Below are positions 1-5,727 of a DNA stretch of 7,748 bases, one piece after another. The notes below the pieces were generated by a model that worked only from the letters and a program-made list of their open reading frames with translations, was not told the DNA's origin and searched no databases. The DNA is from Thermoplasmata archaeon. GTDB lineage: Archaea; Thermoplasmatota; Thermoplasmata; UBA184. The translations under genes were made by a program, and so were the position numbers. Where the stretch lies: NCBI GenBank assembly GCA_030042855.1, contig JASHYU010000107.1, forward strand, positions 1-7,748. Direction: 5' to 3'. The first letter of the stretch is position 1, and every line of letters starts with the position of its first letter.

Positions 1-384
1 TTGGGGTGAGTGCAGGTCGACCGTGATCACCGCGTCGGCGTTCAGCTCGACGAGACGGGACAACGCCCGGGCGCTGACGGGCTCCCCGGGGAAGAAGAGG
101 CGGTCCTGTCGGGCGTAGCCGAAATAGGGGACCACGACGAAGATACGCCGGGCGCCCGCCTCCCGGACGGCGTCCTCGAGGAGCAAGAGCTCGAGGAAGT
201 CCGCGTCCGTCCGGGTCGACTGGACGATCACGACATCGTCTCCCTCCATCCGCCCGCCGACCCGGAGGTACATCTCGCCGTCCGGGAAGCGCTTCAGGAA
301 CGGGATCGCGAACGGAGCGTCGCCGAGCCGCCGCGAGACGCGCTCGCCGAGCGCGGTCGACGCGGTACCGCCGATAACATGCAT
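1..384 (-). CDS. prs: Ribose-phosphate pyrophosphokinase (PRPP synthase), N-terminal part, cut by window edge
   Basis: The first 128 residues of PRPP synthase, which transfers pyrophosphate from ATP to ribose 5-phosphate to make PRPP for purine, pyrimidine, His and Trp synthesis in the cytoplasm. I read it directly on the minus strand. It starts MHVIGG, has the family FPDGE motif at residues 33-37, the ATP-binding PYFGYARQDR block at 86-95, a GEPVSAR segment at 100-106, and VDLHSPQ at 122-128, where the conserved His lies in the active-site region. The frame is open to base 1, so about 55-60% of a usual 280-320 residue enzyme is missing. The start is the ATG at 384-382; another ATG two codons downstream (380-378) is out of frame. 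It lies 80 bases downstream of the signal peptidase gene on the same strand and could be co-transcribed or have its own promoter. Identity is firm. Confidence 0.95.
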   Translation of the reverse strand, partial: MHVIGGTASTALGERVSRRLGDAPFAIPFLKRFPDGEMYLRVGGRMEGDDVVIVQSTRTDADFLELLLLEDAVREAGARRIFVVVPYFGYARQDRLFFPGEPVSARALSRLVELNADAVITVDLHSPQ

Positions 385-419
385 CGGAGGCGTTCCCCCG
401 GCAGGGGACCGAGCGCCCG

Positions 420-430
420 AGAAAAGGGTT
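420..430 (-). promoter_or_regulatory. Possible TATA-like element before the PRPP synthase gene
   Basis: On the minus strand the intergenic region reads AACCCTTTTCT, the only T-rich stretch in an otherwise G+C-rich gap. Its centre is about 39 bases before the PRPP synthase ATG, which would give a leader of about a dozen bases. The same stretch could instead be a weak T-rich terminator for the upstream signal peptidase gene. Weak evidence. Confidence 0.25.
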
Positions 431-464
431 GCTCACCGTTCGCCGAGCGCCGCGTCCGGGGTCC

Positions 465-1796
465 CTAGAGCTCGTCGTCGTCCTCGGGCGAATGCCGGGC
501 CTTCGCCTCCCGCTCGACGTCGGGTCGTGGGCGTCCCCGGCGGGAAGGGGAGCTCTTCTTCGAGGACTTCGATCTCGCCGGTTTCGCGCGAGCGCTCGCC
601 GCCTCCTCCCCGTCGTCCTCGGATCGGTGCCAGGGCCGGAGCGACGAGAGCCAGCGCCGGCCCTTGGGCTCGTCCGCGGATTCGTCGGCCGCCGCCTCCT
701 CCGCGTGTTCTTCCTCCTCTTCCTTTCGCAGCGGGGACTCGATCCCTTCCCTTCGGAACGCGTAGTGGATCCCGAACGCGAGCGCGATGATCCCGACGAC
801 GGTGAGACCGAGGTACTGCCAGGATTGGGGGGGGACCATGCTCGCTTGCCCATCGAGGAGCAGCTTCAGCGCACCGAACCACGGGATCATCCCGCGCGCG
901 ACCCCGACGACCCAGCCCGGCTCGACGAGCGTGCTGATCACCGGCACGTTGGTGCCCTCCTGGTCGGGCTCCCCGGTGCAGGCCCCGTTCGCCCCGCAGT
1001 AGTAGTTGTTGTCGCCCATCGTGAGGAAGCCGGAGTGCTCGCCCAACGCGGGGGCGCTCAGATCGAGGCTCACCGAGACCGATTTCCATCCGAGGTCGAA
1101 GAGATCGAGGGTGCCGGTGAGACCCGTGGTGCCGCAGTCGCCGGGCGTCCCCGGCGTCGCGTACACCGCGTGGGAGGCGTTCCCGCACGGGAGGCCTTCG
1201 AGATCGTTGGCGCTGTAGGAACGGCTCGAGGGATTCCAAGCGAGGAACAGGATCGCGCGATGGATGACGGGCGTGCCGCTCCCTCCGTCCGGATGATAGA
1301 GGACGACGTCGCCGTACTCGCCGTACGTGGAGAACGAGGTCTGCATCCCCACGACGTACGGCGTGATGCTCGAGTTCGAGACCTTCTGGGCCAGCACCAG
1401 GTCCCCGGTGTTGATGACCCCGAGGACGTCGGACGACCCGTGCTGCATGCTGTCCGACTCGACGACGTAGACCGGCGGCCAGTTCTGCGTGTAGGCGAAG
1501 AGTGCGACGATCAGGACCACGACGATCGCGAGGGCCACGAGCGGCTCGAAGTAGAGCGAGTCGCGCGCCCGCCAGTAGATGGTCGGCTTCTCGGCGACCG
1601 CCGTGACCTCGTCGTCCTCCTCGTCGTCCTCGTCCGAGGCTTTCCACCGGTGGACCGGGCGGGGCGAGCGGTGCGAGCCCGACTTCGAGGACGTTCGCTT
1701 CGGCCGCCGGGCGGGCTTCGCGTCCTCCTCGTCCTCCGCCGCGTCGTCGTCGGGGTCGTCCTCCGGGTCCCGGCGCGAGCCCTTCCCCGAAGACAT
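465..1796 (-). CDS. Signal peptidase I, archaeal S26B type, with long charged tails
   Basis: Membrane-bound serine protease that removes signal peptides from exported proteins; 443 residues, against roughly 150-230 for most archaeal relatives. Residues 1-72 form an acidic, low-complexity tail. A membrane helix follows at 84-102, then the catalytic domain with Ser116 in ESDSMQ, His179 in PVIHRA (the archaeal/eukaryotic replacement for the bacterial Lys) and Asp262 in TMGDNN. A second helix lies at about 326-346, followed by a ~95-residue tail that is Glu-rich and then Lys/Arg/Ser-rich. Both tails should be cytoplasmic. His179 and Asp262 are 83 residues apart, so about 60 residues are inserted between the boxes. 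Cys204, Cys221, Cys267 and Cys273 lie in the external domain and could form two disulfides. The ATG at 1796 is supported by a TATA-like element about 28 bases upstream. The export substrates are not in view. Confidence 0.92.
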   Translation of the reverse strand: MSSGKGSRRDPEDDPDDDAAEDEEDAKPARRPKRTSSKSGSHRSPRPVHRWKASDEDDEEDDEVTAVAEKPTIYWRARDSLYFEPLVALAIVVVLIVALFAYTQNWPPVYVVESDSMQHGSSDVLGVINTGDLVLAQKVSNSSITPYVVGMQTSFSTYGEYGDVVLYHPDGGSGTPVIHRAILFLAWNPSSRSYSANDLEGLPCGNASHAVYATPGTPGDCGTTGLTGTLDLFDLGWKSVSVSLDLSAPALGEHSGFLTMGDNNYYCGANGACTGEPDQEGTNVPVISTLVEPGWVVGVARGMIPWFGALKLLLDGQASMVPPQSWQYLGLTVVGIIALAFGIHYAFRREGIESPLRKEEEEEHAEEAAADESADEPKGRRWLSSLRPWHRSEDDGEEAASARAKPARSKSSKKSSPSRRGRPRPDVEREAKARHSPEDDDEL

Positions 1797-1820
1797 CAGG
1801 CTCCGTTCGCGGGCGCCGTC

Positions 1821-1835
1821 CTTAACTCTATCACT
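1821..1835 (-). promoter_or_regulatory. TATA-like promoter element of the signal peptidase gene
   Basis: The minus strand reads GTGATAGAGTTAAGG here, an A+T island within G+C-rich DNA, centred about 28 bases before the ATG at 1796. That is the usual archaeal TATA-to-transcription-start distance, so the message is probably leaderless. The GTTAAG core is shared with the divergent cyclase promoter. Confidence 0.5.
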
Positions 1836-1875
1836 CGAGCCGAATCCCCGACGTGCGCCGGGCGCGCGAGGAACG

Positions 1876-1893
1876 AAAGAAGGTTAAGTCCGG
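1876..1893 (+). promoter_or_regulatory. TATA-like promoter element of the cyclase gene
   Basis: AAAGAAGGTTAAGTCCGG is the one A+T-rich stretch upstream of the cyclase. The GTTAAG core (1883-1888) is about 39 bases before the GTG start, predicting a leader of roughly 12 bases. It mirrors the GTTAAG-N2-CGG element of the signal peptidase promoter on the opposite strand. Confidence 0.45.
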
Positions 1894-1923
1894 TCAGCCG
1901 CCCCGGATGCGGGGTCGGCCAGG

Positions 1924-2568
1924 GTGGCGGCGCGACGTACGCGAACGATCGACATCTCGATCCCCCTCTTCCGCGGGATGCCCGCGTTCCCCGGCGACCC
2001 GCCGTTCGAGTCGGAGCCGGCGCACGCGATCGCCCGGGGCGCGCCCTACAACCTTTCGACCCTGCGGTTCGGGTCCCACGTCGGGACCCACGTCGATCCG
2101 CCGCTGCATTTCCTACCGGGCGGAGCTGCGATCGACGCGATCGACCTCTCGGCGCTCAACGGGCCGTGCCGCGTCGTGGGGGTGCCGCCCTCTTCCATCG
2201 AGGTCGGCCCCCGGGAGCTGTCCGACGTGCCGGCCGGCACGGACCGGGTCCTCCTGCGGACCGCGAACTCCGATCGCTGGCGATCTCGGCTCGAATACTT
2301 CCCGGACTACGTCGCCGTGTCGCTCGATGGGGCCGACGCGCTCCTCGACCGCGGGTGCCGGCTGGTGGGGATCGACTCCCTGTCGATCGAGCGCGATCCG
2401 AGCGGTCGGTTCCCGGTCCACCATCGTCTCCTCGGTGCCGGCGCGCTGATCCTCGAAGGACTCCTGCTCTCGGAAGTGCCCGCCGGCGGCTACGATCTCG
2501 AGTGCCTGCCGCTCCGCCTGCAGGGGGGCGATGGGGGGCCCGCCCGGGCCGTCCTCCGGACGCGGTAG
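1924..2568 (+). CDS. Cyclase / kynurenine formamidase-like metal-dependent hydrolase
   Basis: A 214-residue member of the cyclase family (PF04199), whose best-known member hydrolyses N-formylkynurenine to kynurenine and formate. The signature is HVGTHVDPPLHF at residues 52-63, supplying metal ligands His52, His56 and Asp58 plus His62. Other family features are the N-terminal DISIPLFRGMPAFPGDP segment (10-26), a second His/Glu set in HHRLLGAGALILEGL (His166/His167, Glu178), and the C-terminal GGPARAVL ending. The length is normal. It starts at GTG 1924; no in-frame ATG or longer start fits. No tryptophan-catabolism gene is nearby and many archaeal and bacterial relatives act on other cyclic or amide substrates, so the substrate is unknown. 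It is followed after 9 bases by a membrane protein gene, probably co-transcribed. Family is firm; exact reaction is not. Confidence 0.9.
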   Translation: MAARRTRTIDISIPLFRGMPAFPGDPPFESEPAHAIARGAPYNLSTLRFGSHVGTHVDPPLHFLPGGAAIDAIDLSALNGPCRVVGVPPSSIEVGPRELSDVPAGTDRVLLRTANSDRWRSRLEYFPDYVAVSLDGADALLDRGCRLVGIDSLSIERDPSGRFPVHHRLLGAGALILEGLLLSEVPAGGYDLECLPLRLQGGDGGPARAVLRTR

Positions 2569-2577
2569 CCGGCCGCC

Positions 2578-3006
2578 ATGAGCCTCGTCCCACCCGGTCC
2601 CGGACCGATCGCGCTCCCGCTCGACACGCCCCCGTTCTACTTCCTGGTCGCCGTCCTCGGGACGTTCATCCTCATGCTGCTCGTCCTGCGGGCGTACTAT
2701 CCGAGTCGCAAGCGGGGCTTCGAGGGCTATCTCGAGGCCGCCGGGGTGAGCCTCGCCTTCCTGATCTTCGCGGTCGCCTTCGTCGTGGTGATCACGATGC
2801 ACGACCCGCGAGGGAACACGACCTCGTACGCGTTCTACGAGACGATCCTCACGGGATACTGGCTCGCGTTCGCGATCCCGGTCGTGACGGTGGGCAGCTC
2901 GGTGCAGGCCCGGAGCCGGGGAGCGATCCGCTGGGTGATCCCCTCGATCCTCGTCGCGATCGCGATGTTCTTCGCGATCTTCGCCTACTACTACGGCGGC
3001 CACTAG
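2578..3006 (+). CDS. Small four-helix membrane protein, function unknown
   Basis: A 142-residue hydrophobic protein that I do not recognise. Four membrane helices can be seen at about residues 19-39, 54-73, 88-107 and 117-138, with a Pro-rich N-terminus and short basic loops (PSRKRG at 42-47, QARSRGAIR at 110-118). By the positive-inside rule these loops face the cytoplasm, which puts both termini outside. There is no catalytic motif or Cys/His metal site. The ATG at 2578 lies 9 bases after the cyclase stop, with no clear Shine-Dalgarno sequence, so it probably depends on translation of the upstream gene. It ends 22 bases short of the convergent Trm112-like gene. Codon use matches the neighbours, and the clean run of helices argues it is a real gene. 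A transporter or membrane-anchoring role is possible but unsupported. Confidence 0.75.
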   Translation: MSLVPPGPGPIALPLDTPPFYFLVAVLGTFILMLLVLRAYYPSRKRGFEGYLEAAGVSLAFLIFAVAFVVVITMHDPRGNTTSYAFYETILTGYWLAFAIPVVTVGSSVQARSRGAIRWVIPSILVAIAMFFAIFAYYYGGH

Positions 3007-3028
3007 GCCGGGCCACCGGGGGCTCGGT

Positions 3029-3214
3029 TCAGGCGTCGCGTTCGGCCGGGGGCAGGAGGTCGGGGATCCCGTCCTCGATCGGGTAGTCGACCGCGCACCG
3101 GGCGCACCGCAGGGATCCGGTGACGATCTCCTCGCCGTCCCGGCGTCCGACCGTCAGCGTGAGCTCCGATCGACAGACCGGGCAGCGCAGGATCTCGAGG
3201 AGGTCCGGCCTCAT
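3029..3214 (-). CDS. Trm112-like zinc-binding protein, probable methyltransferase activator
   Basis: A 61-residue protein of the Trm112/UPF0434 family, starting MRPDLLEILRCPVC. Cys11/Cys14 (CPVC) and Cys37/Cys40 (CARC) form a likely zinc site, and it ends with the family DYPIEDGIPDLLP segment at 43-55. Known Trm112 proteins bind and stabilise SAM-dependent methyltransferases that modify tRNA, rRNA and the class I release factor; no such methyltransferase is in the window. Length is normal for an archaeal or bacterial member. The ATG overlaps the aIF2 gamma stop as ATGA, and a GGAGG lies 10 bases upstream, so this start is well supported. It is the last gene of the eS6/aIF2 gamma operon, which suits a translation-support role. 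A generic small zinc-ribbon function is the alternative. Confidence 0.85.
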   Translation of the reverse strand: MRPDLLEILRCPVCRSELTLTVGRRDGEEIVTGSLRCARCAVDYPIEDGIPDLLPPAERDA

Positions 3215-4446
3215 CGACCCGAGGCCTCCACGATCCCGTACCCGATGAGCCGCCAGGCGTTCAGGCGGCGGGAGATCGCGACCCGGCTCCCCGGGAAGAC
3301 CGTGACCGCCCGGTTGAGGGCGAGCTCGACCTCGTCCCCTCGCGCGCTCGTCACCTTCCCGCTCGCGACCGTCGTCCCCACGGTGATCGCGAGGAGCTCG
3401 CTCGTGCGGATGCGCTCGACCTTGATCTCGCGCTGCGCGCCCAGGACCCGGTCGAGGAGCGTCGCCTTCAGGCGGATCTTCTGGCTCACGGGCGGCAGTG
3501 TCCCGGCCGTGCCGATGAGCCGTCCGGTGAGCCCGTCGCTCTTCGCGAGCGAGGGGTCGAGCGCGGTCCCGAGGGCAGCGAGACCGCCCGGGTGCAGCTC
3601 CTTCCACTCCTGCCCGCCCGAGACGATAGACGTCACCTCGGTCGTCAGCGACTCGGAGGCCGCCGCGCCGTCCGCGGCGAGGCCGGGGCGGATCTCGATC
3701 TCCTCGCCGAGCGTGATGCGACCCTGGAGAAGGGAGCCCCCCACGACCCCGCCCCGCAGATCGTGGGGCCGCGTTCCGGGCCGATTGACGTCGAACGAGC
3801 GGGCGACGTACATGAGCGGCGGCTTCGCGACGTCGCGGGGCGGGGTCGGGATGGTCGCCTCGATCGCCCCGATCAGCGCGTCGATCCCGACCCGGTGGTT
3901 CGCGCTGACCGGCACGACCGGCGCGCCCGAGATCGGCGAACCCTTCAGGAACTCGACGATCTCGCGGTGGTTCTCCGCCGCCGCCTCCGAAGTGATGAGG
4001 TCGATCTTGTTCTGGACGACCACGACCTTGCGGACGCCGATGATGTCGAGCGCGTAGAGGTGCTCGCGCGTCTGCGGCTGAGGGACGTGCTCGTTCGCCG
4101 CGACCAGGAGGAGCGCCCCGTCCATGATCGCGGCGCCCGAGAGCATCGTTTCCATCAACGTCTCGTGGCCCGGGGCATCGACGAACGATACCGCGCGCAG
4201 GAACTTCGCCTCCCCGCCGCACGTGGGGCACGTCGGATCGGTCGAGTACCCCGAAGGCTCCGGACAGTTCGGGCACCGATAGAAGGCCGCGTCGGCGTAG
4301 CCCAGCTTGATCGAGATGCCGCGCTTGAGCTCCTCGGAGTGACGGTCCGTCCACTCGCCGGTGAGGGCCTGGGTGAGGGTCGTCTTCCCGTGGTCGACGT
4401 GCCCGACGAGGCCGATGTTGACCTCGGGCTGACGGGGGACCTTCAT
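3211..4446 (-). CDS. eif2g: Translation initiation factor aIF2 subunit gamma
   Basis: The GTPase core of heterotrimeric aIF2, which with the alpha and beta subunits delivers initiator Met-tRNA to the small ribosomal subunit. At 411 residues it is full length. The G domain shows GHVDHGKTT (15-23), switch 1 RGISIKLGYAD (42-52), DAPGHE (90-95), NKID (146-149) and SAN (181-183). The zinc knuckle typical of this subunit is intact: Cys58, Cys61, Cys73, Cys76. Two beta-barrel domains follow, from about 206 to 320 and 321 to the end. The zinc knuckle and the AAIMDGALLLVAANE segment separate it from EF-Tu and SelB. The ATG at 4446 overlaps the eS6 stop as ATGA, and its own TGA overlaps the next ATG, so translation along the operon is probably coupled. 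Genes for alpha and beta are not in the window. Confidence 0.97.
   Translation of the reverse strand: MKVPRQPEVNIGLVGHVDHGKTTLTQALTGEWTDRHSEELKRGISIKLGYADAAFYRCPNCPEPSGYSTDPTCPTCGGEAKFLRAVSFVDAPGHETLMETMLSGAAIMDGALLLVAANEHVPQPQTREHLYALDIIGVRKVVVVQNKIDLITSEAAAENHREIVEFLKGSPISGAPVVPVSANHRVGIDALIGAIEATIPTPPRDVAKPPLMYVARSFDVNRPGTRPHDLRGGVVGGSLLQGRITLGEEIEIRPGLAADGAAASESLTTEVTSIVSGGQEWKELHPGGLAALGTALDPSLAKSDGLTGRLIGTAGTLPPVSQKIRLKATLLDRVLGAQREIKVERIRTSELLAITVGTTVASGKVTSARGDEVELALNRAVTVFPGSRVAISRRLNAWRLIGYGIVEASGR
3225..3229 (-). promoter_or_regulatory. Ribosome binding site of the Trm112-like gene
   Basis: GGAGG on the minus strand, inside the last codons of the aIF2 gamma gene, 10 bases before the ATG at 3214. 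It is one of the few convincing Shine-Dalgarno sequences in the window and fixes the start of this short gene. Confidence 0.5.
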
Positions 4447-4820
4447 GTGGCGCCGAAGAGCTCCGCGAGGGGCTTCGACCCCTTCTGCTCTACGATCAGG
4501 TTGATCTGCACGGTGTCCTCGCTGATCGTGTTGCCGCGGAACGTCCGGCGCTTGCGCATCCCTTCCCGGGTGGCGTGGAACCCGAAACCGTCCCCGACGT
4601 AGAGGCGGGTCTGACGGGCGCCCGGCACGTCCGGACGGAGCGGGAACTCGCTCTTGTCGGTCCCCCCCGTGATGCGGAAGGTGTAACCGGTCGCGCCGAT
4701 CAGCTCGCCGCCTATCGCCTCCCCGATGCGCTTACCGAGGAAGCCGGCGGCCTGGGGGTCGCCGACGGTGCGCGCGACCGACTTCGCGGCCTCGGAGATG
4801 ACGAGCTTGTACTCCACCAT
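4443..4820 (-). CDS. rps6e: Small ribosomal subunit protein eS6
   Basis: A 125-residue archaeal S6e, corresponding to the core of the longer eukaryotic protein and lacking its phosphorylated C-terminal helix. Diagnostic segments are ITGGTDKSEFPLRPDVPG at 50-67 and the signature GMRKRRTFRGNTIS at 87-100; the protein starts MVEYKLVISE. It binds rRNA in the small subunit. The ATG at 4818-4820 is the only sensible start: longer frames upstream enter the intergenic promoter. It is the first gene of a three-gene operon and overlaps the aIF2 gamma start by four bases. This eS6/aIF2 gamma pairing is seen in other archaea. A strong TATA-like element lies 39-50 bases upstream. Confidence 0.96.
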   Translation of the reverse strand: MVEYKLVISEAAKSVARTVGDPQAAGFLGKRIGEAIGGELIGATGYTFRITGGTDKSEFPLRPDVPGARQTRLYVGDGFGFHATREGMRKRRTFRGNTISEDTVQINLIVEQKGSKPLAELFGAT

Positions 4821-4858
4821 GTAGCCTGAGGTGTGGGGCCGCGCGAGCGGAGCGTCCG

Positions 4859-4870
4859 TAAAAAGCTTAT
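4859..4870 (-). promoter_or_regulatory. TATA-like promoter element of the eS6 operon
   Basis: The minus strand reads ATAAGCTTTTTA, the clearest A+T-rich element in the window, about 42 bases before the eS6 ATG. It predicts a leader of about 16 bases. An almost identical AAGCTTTTTT occurs before the B12-binding subunit gene, supporting a shared promoter type. Its T-run may also help terminate the upstream membrane-protein transcript. Confidence 0.6.
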
Positions 4871-4879
4871 TGGAGCGAA

Positions 4880-4900
4880 CGCCGGCGCATCCCGCCGGCG
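4880..4900 (-). terminator. GC hairpin, possible terminator of the upstream membrane-protein gene
   Basis: Two CGCCGGCG arms (4880-4887 and 4893-4900) flank a 5-base loop, giving a perfect 8-base-pair GC stem. Reading on the minus strand it lies 42 bases past the stop of the gene ending at 4943. It is followed about 15 bases later by the T-run of the eS6 promoter. That is farther than in a classical intrinsic terminator, so a role as a transcript end-protector or an accidental GC palindrome is also possible. Confidence 0.35.
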
Positions 4901-4942
4901 CTCGGGGAAACTCCGCTCCCGACCGTGCCGCGGCTCGCCGGC

Positions 4943-5533
4943 TCAGGGAGGCGGACGAGTCGCCGGAGCGACATAGCGGAACCGGACCTGGGCCACCTCC
5001 AGTCGCCGGAGCGCCCGCACGCGGGCGTGCAAGAGGAAGGCGTCGAAGGTGAGCTTCTCGATGGGGTCCCACAGAACGACCCAGACGATCGTGATGAAGA
5101 ACAAGTAGACCACCGCGGTGGCGAACGAGGCGCCGGCCCCCGAGTGGAGCCCGGGGCCGTACAGGTAGAGCGCCCCTGCGATGGCGAGCGCGACCAGCGC
5201 GAGCGGGCCCCCGCGTCGAAGGAAACCCCAGCCCTCGCGCCGGTTGACCCGCACGTCGAGCTGGGCGTCCGTGGCCTCCTCCCCGAAGTACGTGCCGAGG
5301 GCCCGACGCGCGCGCTCTTCGGCTGCCGGGTCCGTCGGCGCCGCGCCCACTGTCACTTCGATCACGAAGGAGCGGTCGCGGGGTCGCTCGCGCACCCTCC
5401 GCTCGAGGTAGCTGGCGAGGTCGGGTCGAACTCCCCGGCCGGTGTGCGGAAACGCCGGAGCGGGGTCCGTCGCGAAGATCGAATCGAGGCTCGCCGCCTC
5501 CACCCGCAGCAACGTCGCGTCGGACGCCCTCAC
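4943..5533 (-). CDS. Uncharacterised two-helix membrane protein with a WDPIEK motif
   Basis: A 196-residue protein. Its layout is a soluble N-terminal half with [13 protein letters not shown] at 39-51 and a beta-rich stretch (FVIEVTV, 56-62), an Arg-rich juxtamembrane segment ending GWGFLRRGG (101-109), membrane helices at about 110-126 and 137-155, and then [18 protein letters not shown] (154-171) and a basic tail. From memory, this order of elements resembles a family of uncharacterised bacterial and archaeal membrane proteins with a WxPLE motif after the second helix; I cannot name a domain. Both ends should be cytoplasmic. The GTG at 5533 is chosen because it lies about 26 bases from a TATA-like element; the nearby ATG at 5544 is out of frame and stops at once. 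It is divergent from the prepilin peptidase and upstream of eS6, with no functional clue from either. Confidence 0.72.
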   Translation of the reverse strand: MRASDATLLRVEAASLDSIFATDPAPAFPHTGRGVRPDLASYLERRVRERPRDRSFVIEVTVGAAPTDPAAEERARRALGTYFGEEATDAQLDVRVNRREGWGFLRRGGPLALVALAIAGALYLYGPGLHSGAGASFATAVVYLFFITIVWVVLWDPIEKLTFDAFLLHARVRALRRLEVAQVRFRYVAPATRPPP

Positions 5534-5554
5534 AAGGTGGGCATCTCACACCCC

Positions 5555-5564
5555 CAGAAAGCGG
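5555..5564 (-). promoter_or_regulatory. Possible TATA-like element of the two-helix membrane-protein gene
   Basis: The minus strand reads CCGCTTTCTG, centred about 26 bases before the GTG start at 5533, which would give a leaderless message. It shares the GCTTT core with the eS6, prepilin peptidase and B12-subunit promoters but is less A+T-rich. Confidence 0.3.
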
Positions 5565-5620
5565 ACCCCCTCCGGACGGCCGTGGGCGGACCCCGTTCCC
5601 GGGAGGAGGCCTTCCGGGGG

Positions 5621-5673
5621 CGCTCGACCGGGGTCCCGCCGCGAGCCGGTCGAGCGACCGGCGTGCCGGTCGC
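5621..5673. repeat. Nested inverted repeats, candidate operator upstream of the prepilin peptidase
   Basis: Two perfect inverted repeats share their junction. CGCTCGACCGG (5621-5631) pairs with CCGGTCGAGCG (5646-5656) across 14 bases, and GCGACCGGC (5654-5662) pairs with GCCGGTCGC (5665-5673) across 2 bases. Seen as half-sites, CGACCGG occurs four times in alternating orientation, at 5625, 5646, 5655 and 5666. The second palindrome ends 9 bases before the TATA-like element, a place where an archaeal regulator could affect factor binding. The repeats themselves are certain; the operator role is inferred, and in GC-rich DNA a chance origin is not excluded. Confidence 0.5.
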
Positions 5674-5678
5674 CCCAA

Positions 5679-5690
5679 GCTGCTTTATCG
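5679..5690 (+). promoter_or_regulatory. TATA-like promoter element of the prepilin peptidase gene
   Basis: GCTGCTTTATCG contains CTTTAT, close to an archaeal TATA box, in G+C-rich surroundings. It is about 42 bases before the TTG start, predicting a leader of about 16 bases that carries GGAG (5719-5722) five bases before the start codon. Confidence 0.5.
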
Positions 5691-5727
5691 GTGGAGTCCG
5701 CGTCGGCCCTCTCGGGGCGGAGCAGGT

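Noticed and set aside
1600..1770. GTC/CTC trinucleotide-rich stretches resembling a simple-sequence repeat.
   Set aside because: They encode the Asp/Glu-rich N-terminal tail of the signal peptidase; repetition comes from codon use, and no perfect tandem array is present.
429..3086. A stop-free plus-strand frame of 885 codons.
   Set aside because: It lies antisense to the signal peptidase and then out of frame over the cyclase and membrane protein. Its product is Arg/Pro/Gly-rich with no recognisable domain. Stop codons are rare by chance at this G+C, and the other frames hold clear families.
3214..4354. Open minus-strand frame upstream of and continuous with the Trm112-like gene, looking like a fused 441-residue protein.
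   Set aside because: It is out of frame with aIF2 gamma, which covers the same DNA with intact GTPase motifs. The Trm112 ATG with GGAGG and ATGA overlap explains the end of the frame.
5530..5544. A four-codon mini-frame (ATG to TGA) overlapping the GTG start of the two-helix protein gene, as a possible leader peptide.
   Set aside because: The predicted transcription start is at or near the GTG, so the mini-frame would not be in the message. It is also the tail of a long chance open frame.
4821..5678. Open minus-strand frame extending upstream of eS6.
   Set aside because: It crosses the intergenic promoter and the two-helix membrane gene in another frame; archaeal eS6 is normally about 125 residues, matching the ATG at 4820.
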